From Rodentibacter trehalosifermentans (GTDB taxonomy: Bacteria > Pseudomonadota > Gammaproteobacteria > Enterobacterales > Pasteurellaceae), in assembly GCF_002000545.1 (NCBI RefSeq), contig NZ_MLHL01000018.1, forward strand, positions 1 through 32,295: 32,295 nt of DNA, given 5' to 3'. Below, in pieces: positions 28,058-32,295 of this stretch; position 1 is the stretch's first letter, and every line of letters starts with the position of its first letter. The translations under genes were made by a program, and so were the position numbers. The notes under the pieces are model-generated. The model worked only from the letters and a program-made list of their open reading frames with translations. It did not search any database and was not told the origin of the DNA.

Positions 28058-28116
28058 GTTAGCGTAGCATGGAATAATTAATTAGCGCATGAATTTTCAG
28101 TCCGCATTCCCTCGTT
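28058..28116 (-). repeat. Degenerate, internally deleted copy of the 89-bp element
   Basis: The minus strand reads GCGGACTGAAAATTCATGCG, then CTAATTAATTATTCCATGCTACGCT, closely following the two good copies but lacking the middle hairpin (about 22 bp). It sits between two exoprotein fragments, as the good copies do at other junctions. Confidence 0.55.
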
Positions 28117-28122
28117 TTCCAC

Positions 28123-29204
28123 TTAGGCGGTTTTACCTCTCGCTTGGCTGCCAATGAGATTGGTGTCGCCTTGGCTGTTTAAGGTGAGGCTCTCCGAGTC
28201 TAGGTGGCTTGCTTGGTAGGTTTTGCTTTCGCCATCTTCCTTGCCACCGCTTGCGCCGACTCGGGCGTAAACGCCGATGCCTGTTTGGGCGCCCACTGTG
28301 GCTGCCATGCCTGCTCCACACCCACACTTTGGTTTCTGCCTTTAAACTTCGCGTGACTTTCGCCCGCTTGAATGTTGAGTTCATTGCCCGTTAAGCTAAT
28401 GTGGCTGTCTTTGATTCTTGCGCCGGTTTCATCTCTCGAGGTGAGGTCTGTGTGAGTCAGGTTGATGTTACCGAGTTTTTTCTCCCCCTTCTCGTTTGTT
28501 GCACCATCGCCGCGTGCCACAAGATTAATAGATTTCGCATTAATGCGGCTACCTTGGCTGATATCTGCCACGCTCTCTTGACTTTGACGGCTATGTGCCA
28601 CACCCGTACCCGATTCCACACGCAGCAGATAAGCCCCCTCTTTCGCCTTACCACTTGCTATCTTGTTGATGGTGTCATAAAGGTTATAACCCTGTGCCGC
28701 AATGCTCATGGCGTTTGCGGCGTTCAAACGGTCGGAAGTGCGGTCATTTTTTACCGTGTTTTCAATGGTGTTGAGCAAGTCGAGTATCGGCGATTTCACG
28801 CGGGTAAACTGCCCGATTTTTAAATCACTTTCACTTTGGCTGTTTTCTTGATGATTCAGCGCATTGTTAATCGTGATGTTTTGAGCATTGATATCGACCT
28901 TTTCTTTCGCCAACACCTCACTTGCCGTTTGAGCGTAATCTTTGCCAGCATAAACGGAAACGTTGTCATTCAAACTCACCACTTGACTGCCTTGGTGGCT
29001 CACCCGGTCGCCTGATTGGTTCATCCTTGTGCGATTGTAACCGGCAAAACGTTCCGTTTCCGATATCACTACTTCACCAATGCCATGTCCTTTACGTGCT
29101 TGGCGGGTAGTGTCAATAGCTTCTGCAGTTAAAAGGCTGACATTGCCTTCATTTGCCTGAAGCACATTTTTGCCTTCTGCAACAAAGGTCGTGCCTTTTA
29201 GCAA
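28123..29204 (-). pseudogene. CdiA/filamentous haemagglutinin-like exoprotein fragment (FHA-2 region), frameshifted
   Basis: The main frame (334 codons, 29204-28200) is typical FHA-2 material: VAEGKNVLQANEGNVSLLTA, SLNDNVSVYAGKDYAQTASE, DINAQNITINNALNHQENSQ and KFKGRNQSVGVE. At about 28311-28318 one base appears lost; the true continuation is in the next frame (GMAATVGAQTGIGVYARVGA, then SQGDTNLIGSQARGKTA) to a stop at 28123. There is no signal peptide or TPS domain, and the 5' end begins abruptly at the edge of the 89-bp element (TTG at 29204). An uptake signal lies at 28736-28744. This is a stranded middle piece of a large surface toxin-delivery protein. Confidence 0.82.
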
Positions 29205-29288
29205 GAGTAGCGTGTGTGAAACACTGTTTCACGCACGAAAAAAATTAATTCGTGCGTGGATTTTCAATCCACACACCCTACGCTCGCT
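29200..29288 (-). repeat. 89-bp inverted-repeat element, copy 1
   Basis: Plus-strand ends are AGCAAGAGTAGCGT and, inverted, ACGCTCGCT with TACG before it, giving about 14-bp terminal inverted repeats. Inside are GAAAC-ACT-GTTTC, ACGCACGAA/TTCGTGCGT and GGATT-TTC-AATCC hairpins. It differs from copy 2 (32039-32127) at about seven positions by eye and has the same length and orientation. It separates the pretoxin fragment from the FHA-2 fragment. Confidence 0.85.
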
Positions 29289-29558
29289 AAGGTTGGTCAC
29301 AATTATCGTGGCATTTTCATTACCTACAGCCGAAATTAATCCGCTACTGATCGCCTCCGTTAATTGATTTAACGCACTGATATTACGCTTTTCGTCTTCC
29401 GTGAGTTCTCTTACATCTTTTTGATAAACTTCTTGAGCAAGATAGTTCGCAGCAATTTCTTCTACTCCCACAGAAAGTGCACCAGATAGCTGTTGAGGCT
29501 GATGTTTTCTGAATCTAAAAAGTGTGGTCGATTTTAAACAAGTTTTAAAACTCACCAA
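29229..29558 (-). pseudogene. CdiA pretoxin-region fragment
   Basis: The 109-codon frame contains GALSVGVEEIAANYLAQEVY and ELTEDEKRNISALNQLTEAI, followed by SGLISAVGNENATIIVTN. This resembles the pretoxin domain that lies just before the VENN motif in CdiA proteins (AAxYLAQxxYGK...LTEEQKxxISALxxLAxGLAGGL, by recall). The VENN motif itself is missing: the frame runs into the 89-bp element and stops inside it (LSERRVCGLKIHARINFF). The first 20 or so residues look like non-homologous sequence. It is not a free-standing gene but a displaced piece of a large exoprotein. Confidence 0.68.
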
Positions 29559-29575
29559 AAACCAACCACACTTCA
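29516..29575 (-). terminator. Possible terminator from a degenerate inverted uptake-signal pair
   Basis: AAGTGTGGT (29520-29528) and ACCACACTT (29565-29573) are perfect inverted copies of a one-base variant uptake signal, 36 bases apart. On the minus strand the hairpin follows the YezG-type immunity gene by 11 bp and leads into TTTTAG. The long loop lowers confidence. Confidence 0.4.
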
Positions 29576-29583
29576 GATAAGAA

Positions 29584-30021
29584 TTAACTATCTTGTTTTT
29601 CAGCCTTCGCTTTTACACGTTCTTCCCATATTTCTCTAGGAATATTATACTTATCAGCTTCTTCCCACGTAAGATCACTGATTCCTTTCATATACAGAGA
29701 ACCCCAACTATCGTCCTCTGGAACATATGCAAATTTAATATTAAACGCCATATCATTAGTTAATGAAAATATATATTGAGTCCATTCTTGAGATGAAATC
29801 TCTTTTAATTTATGCATTAAATCAATAATTTCCCTTTCAATTTCATAAGGACGACCTCCCATTGGAAAATAACAATCTTCCCCATTGGCAAGAACCCATT
29901 GCGCTCCACCTGAATAATGTTCAGGATAGATATCTCCAAGAAAATCTATTCTCACCGCTTCTTCTGGCATAATTGACCATAAAAGCTCTCCAATTCTTTG
30001 GTATATTTCTTGCTCTTTCAT
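29584..30021 (-). CDS. YezG/DUF600-type immunity protein
   Basis: The 145-residue acidic, soluble protein starts MKEQEIYQRIGELLWSIMPE and contains the family-like run EWTQYIFSLTNDMAFNIKFA, followed by Y-x-PEDDSWGS and WEEADKYNIPREIWEERV. This matches the YezG-like (DUF600) immunity family, partners of nuclease toxins such as Bacillus YeeF. It lies directly after the nuclease toxin remnant, 2 bp past that toxin's original stop, so it is the cognate antitoxin that would neutralise the nuclease in the cytoplasm. The frame is intact although its toxin is frameshifted, which fits retention of immunity after toxin loss. Start: ATG at 30021. Confidence 0.82.
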   Translation of the reverse strand: MKEQEIYQRIGELLWSIMPEEAVRIDFLGDIYPEHYSGGAQWVLANGEDCYFPMGGRPYEIEREIIDLMHKLKEISSQEWTQYIFSLTNDMAFNIKFAYVPEDDSWGSLYMKGISDLTWEEADKYNIPREIWEERVKAKAEKQDS

Positions 30022-30023
30022 AC

Positions 30024-30468
30024 TTAATCTCCCGTAGAAGTATTTTTAATAAATTTTATTGGTAATTTTTTACCATTTAAAGCTTCCTCTACCACAAATT
30101 CAATCGGTCTCTTACTATTTCCTGAATAGATTGGTTTTATATTAACCTCTACCTTCTGCCCCTTGTTCAGGGCTTGTACCCATTCCTTCTAGTTTATACC
30201 ATCTACCACTCGCACCATTCAAAGTCTTATCCATCGCCACTAAATTAATCCCTTCGCCAACACCATTAAACATAGATGCAATCAAATGTCCTCCACAGTC
30301 TGACTCTAAACGACAATCCCCTCCTGCCACTTTCTGACGATATTCATTTCTTGTTGCCTTATCCAAATTCAATTGACCTTTTACCTCATCAATACGACCT
30401 AAATCATCTGTCCGATATTCATGACCGTTACTTAATTTATATTTAGCAAGCAGGGAGATTTTTCTAAA
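30024..30468 (-). pseudogene. CdiA C-terminal toxin remnant, DNA/RNA non-specific endonuclease type
   Basis: Open from a stop at 30469, the frame reads KYKLSNGHEYRTDDLGRIDE, then QLNLDKATRNEYRQKVAGGD and the nuclease core ESDCGGHLIASMFNGVGEGINLV, MDKTLN, WYKLE. These correspond to the GGHLIA...NLVPMD...LN...W.LE blocks of DNA/RNA non-specific nuclease toxins. Near 30182-30190 the frame is broken (two bases lost or one gained). The true end lies in the next frame: EWVQALNKGQKVEVNIKPIY, SGNSKRPIEF, to TAA at 30024. No start codon, secretion part or VENN motif is present, so it is an orphan toxin module overlapping the restored end of the preceding immunity gene by about 36 bp. Confidence 0.78.
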
Positions 30469-30858
30469 TCACAGTAAATACATTCAACCTTCCCTAGATA
30501 ATTAGAAACTGTAGATATACCTAAACTTTCAATTATAATCCCCATATCATCTGAATCATATATAATACCTGATTCCGATAATGTTTTTTTTTATGTCCGC
30601 GTCATCTTTCCCCATAAAATTATTATCTTCTAAAACATATACCACATTTGGCTCAAAAATCTCAACTTCCTGTAAAAGATCATTTTCATCGTAGAAACAG
30701 TTAATCATTAACTCATTAAAATTATCTGCTGTATTACTCGAAAATTGACTTTTTTTAAACTCAGCAAAACTGGAAGAAAGGATATTCCTCACTATATTCC
30801 TATGTTGTTTATGGAACAGGCTTTTTACTTTTTTCTCATACGAAAAATTGAAAATCAT
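30432..30858 (-). pseudogene. Immunity gene of the first toxin module, frameshifted at A9
   Basis: The gene starts 2 bp after the toxin stop with a GAGGAAAA ribosome binding site. As written it ends at 30556 after 100 residues (MIFNFSYEKKVKSLF...DDADIKKNIIGIRYYI). A run of nine A on the coding strand (T9 at 30584-30592) precedes that end. With eight A the frame continues DIKKTLSESGIIYDSDDMGI, IIESLGISTVSNYLGKVECI, YCDLEKSPCLLNIN to TAA at 30432, giving 141 residues. The extra residues look like genuine protein, so the longer form is probably original. I do not recognise the family. Position and coupling to the toxin make it the likely cognate immunity protein. Confidence 0.7.
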
Positions 30859-30860
30859 AT

Positions 30861-32071
30861 TTATTTTCCTCTAGTTTTAAAATCATCCGGATTCAATTTC
30901 TTAGAATACTCTAACATTTCTTCTATAGCACTATCATATTTACTACCAAATTTCTGTCTAATATCCATTATATCCATATTGATAGCTTCATCTATTTTTC
31001 CTTGTTCTAAAAGTTCTTTTTGCTTATCTCTATAAATTTGGGCTTCTTTACTTCTTCCATAACTTGCCGTTAACTTATGATCAGCCGGATCCATTTTAAT
31101 ATTCCTATATTCGGGACTATAATTAGATTTGTATTTACTAAGTCCTTTTGTAATAGCAGCATCAGCTGTTTTTTCTACACTTTTTCCTATTGCACCACCA
31201 AATAATGTTGCAATTTCAGATGAGACAGCCTTGTAACCAGCGTGTTTAACAGAATCTGTATTATCCTCAAAGTATCCTTGAACCCCTCCACTAATTATAT
31301 TAACTGCTAATGTAGTTTTGAAAGATTCAGCGCCAGTGATAAATCCTGTAGTACCATTCCAAATCAGATCACTAGCCGATGTATCTCTGCTTTCATAAGT
31401 ATTCCCCAAATAAGTTGCTGCCATACTTAAACCTGAATTAGTTAATTTTTCAGTCAAAATAGGATGTCCTTTGGCAAAATCTCCTACTTTCCCTGCTGCA
31501 GAAACTACTTTAGTCGGTAAGTTCAATGAATTCACTGCTACCGGTAACTTATTCAATGCATTTGAAAGCACGCCACCACTATAAATCATCGCACCAAGTT
31601 CTAATCCATCTTTAACGGAATAAGCCAATTTACCATTGAACGATTCTTTATAATTTTCAATCGCTTCATACTTGTTATTAATTGCATAATACATTTCCTC
31701 ATCATGAGAATGTTTTTCAGAACGCCAACCTAACCAGTTTTTACTTTCTTCAGGCAATGAATCCACCGCTTGCGATCTTTGAGCATCTGTTCCTGCAAAA
31801 GGGAAATGACCATAATCCCGCTTAGGAACCGGATTATTAATAAGATACTCTGATTCAAAACGGAGTTTTACATCTAATGGACTCATTGGTGAACCCATTT
31901 ATAACCTGTTGAAGTGCGTCCCGTCATCGTTTCGACATAATAGCGCTCAAGATAAGTAATAAATTGCTCTCTTTCATATTGATTCAAAGAGTTAGGATCT
32001 TTTCTGAATTTATCCAATAAACCATCACTTCTTTGATCAGCAAGCGTAGCGTGTGTGAAACACAGTTTCAC
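30861..32071 (-). pseudogene. CdiA C-terminal toxin module (entry domain plus unrecognised toxin domain), split in two frames
   Basis: Frame one (32071-31883) reads ATLADQRSDGLLDKFRKDPN...YLERYYVETMTG and ends YKWVHQ. Frame two (31898-30861, 345 codons) starts MGSPMSPLDVKLRFESEYLI. They overlap by 16 bp at a GGG; a fourth G would join them as YKWGSPMSPLDV. Frame two has its own ATG with a weak AGG and could be made alone. Residues about 30-235 are Gly/Ala-rich with hydrophobic stretches (LELGAMIYSGGVLSNAL, TTLAVNIISGGVQGYF), as in cytoplasmic-entry domains. The last 80 or so (KLTASYGRSKEAQIYRDKQK ... EAINMDIMDIRQKFGSKYD ... EYSKKL) form a charged helical domain that I cannot name. Position before an immunity gene suggests a toxin. 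No secretion domain is present in the window. Confidence 0.65.
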
Positions 32072-32127
32072 GCACGAAAAAAATTAATTCGTGCGTAAAT
32101 TTTCAATCCATATACGCTACGCTCGCT
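32039..32127 (-). repeat. 89-bp inverted-repeat element, copy 2
   Basis: The terminal repeats are AGCAAGCGTAGCGT (32039-32052) and, inverted, ACGCTACGCTCGCT (32114-32127), matching at 13 of 14 positions. The interior has the same three hairpins as copy 1. It is in the same orientation as copy 1, 2839 bp away, and abuts the first codons of the toxin module. Confidence 0.88.
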
Positions 32128-32160
32128 AGGCTTACTACCTATAACTGCCATACTCTATTA

Positions 32161-32295
32161 TCATCTAGTTTTCTTCCGATCTCTAGACTTACTAAAAACA
32201 CAGCATACCCAGAATGCAAGAAAAAAAACTGGAGAAAACTTTAATATAGGAACTATACTTACCGTATCAAACTTAAAATTAGGGGCTGACGTAGA
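32161..32295 (-). CDS. 3' end of a small membrane-associated protein (partial)
   Basis: The frame is open from the window edge for 44 codons to TGA at 32163-32161. The visible tail reads APNFKFDTVSIVPILKF, then a hydrophobic stretch FFLAFWVCCVF and a basic end SKSRDRKKTR. A hydrophobic helix followed by positive residues suggests a membrane anchor with a cytoplasmic C-terminus. Lying upstream of the toxin module on the same strand, it could be the end of another immunity protein, but nothing identifies it. Confidence 0.35.
   Translation of the reverse strand, partial: STSAPNFKFDTVSIVPILKFSPVFFLAFWVCCVFSKSRDRKKTR

Noticed and set aside
28401..28823. A 140-codon open frame on the plus strand opposite the FHA-2 fragment
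   Set aside because: It is antisense to a clearly recognisable exoprotein frame, has a composition unlike a real protein, and lacks a ribosome binding site.
1..32295. CRISPR arrays, insertion-sequence transposases, integrases or phage structural genes
   Set aside because: None was found; the only repeats are uptake signals, the 89-bp element, the heptamer tract and homopolymers.

Overview
The window is chromosomal DNA from a Pasteurellaceae bacterium, most likely Haemophilus or Aggregatibacter. The Haemophilus-type DNA uptake signal (AAGTGCGGT or its complement) occurs at least 17 times by eye. The gene order seqA-menE-mscK-aroC-mepA-yfcA-lpxM beside ybfF-fldA-fur, and the blocks ybaN/oligopeptide-binding protein/prlC and pykA/dnaB/alr/pgi, match what I recall from Haemophilus genomes. 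The species cannot be fixed from the sequence alone.

Layout. 1-9.4 kb: a tight minus-strand run from seqA to lpxM (replication control, menaquinone, mechanosensitive channel, chorismate, murein hydrolase, anion exporter, lipid A acylation). 9.4-11.3 kb: plus-strand ybfF, fldA and fur, ending in a bidirectional terminator. 11.4-13.3 kb: a minus-strand lipoprotein of the oligopeptide-binding class and a DUF454 membrane protein. 13.4-15.5 kb: prlC. 15.7-21.5 kb: pgi, alr, dnaB and pykA on the minus strand. 21.7 kb: tRNA-Val(GAC) with a clear promoter and terminator. 22.0-24.9 kb: a four-gene polar amino acid ABC transporter, probably for cysteine. 25.1-27.8 kb: a MalT-type LuxR activator split by a frameshift exactly at a heptanucleotide tandem repeat.

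27.8-32.3 kb is accessory and decayed: minus-strand pieces of a two-partner-secretion/CdiA exoprotein in scrambled order (pre-FHA-2 segment, FHA-2 block, pretoxin block), two toxin/immunity modules (an unrecognised C-terminal toxin with a frameshifted immunity gene; a DNA/RNA non-specific nuclease toxin, frameshifted, with an intact YezG/DUF600-type immunity gene), and an 89-bp element with 14-bp inverted ends present twice as direct repeats, plus a degenerate third copy, at the module junctions.

The points most worth following are the malT heptamer tract, the A9 tract in the immunity gene, the C10 tract inside seqA, and the small inverted-repeat element that marks, and may have driven, rearrangement of the contact-dependent inhibition locus.
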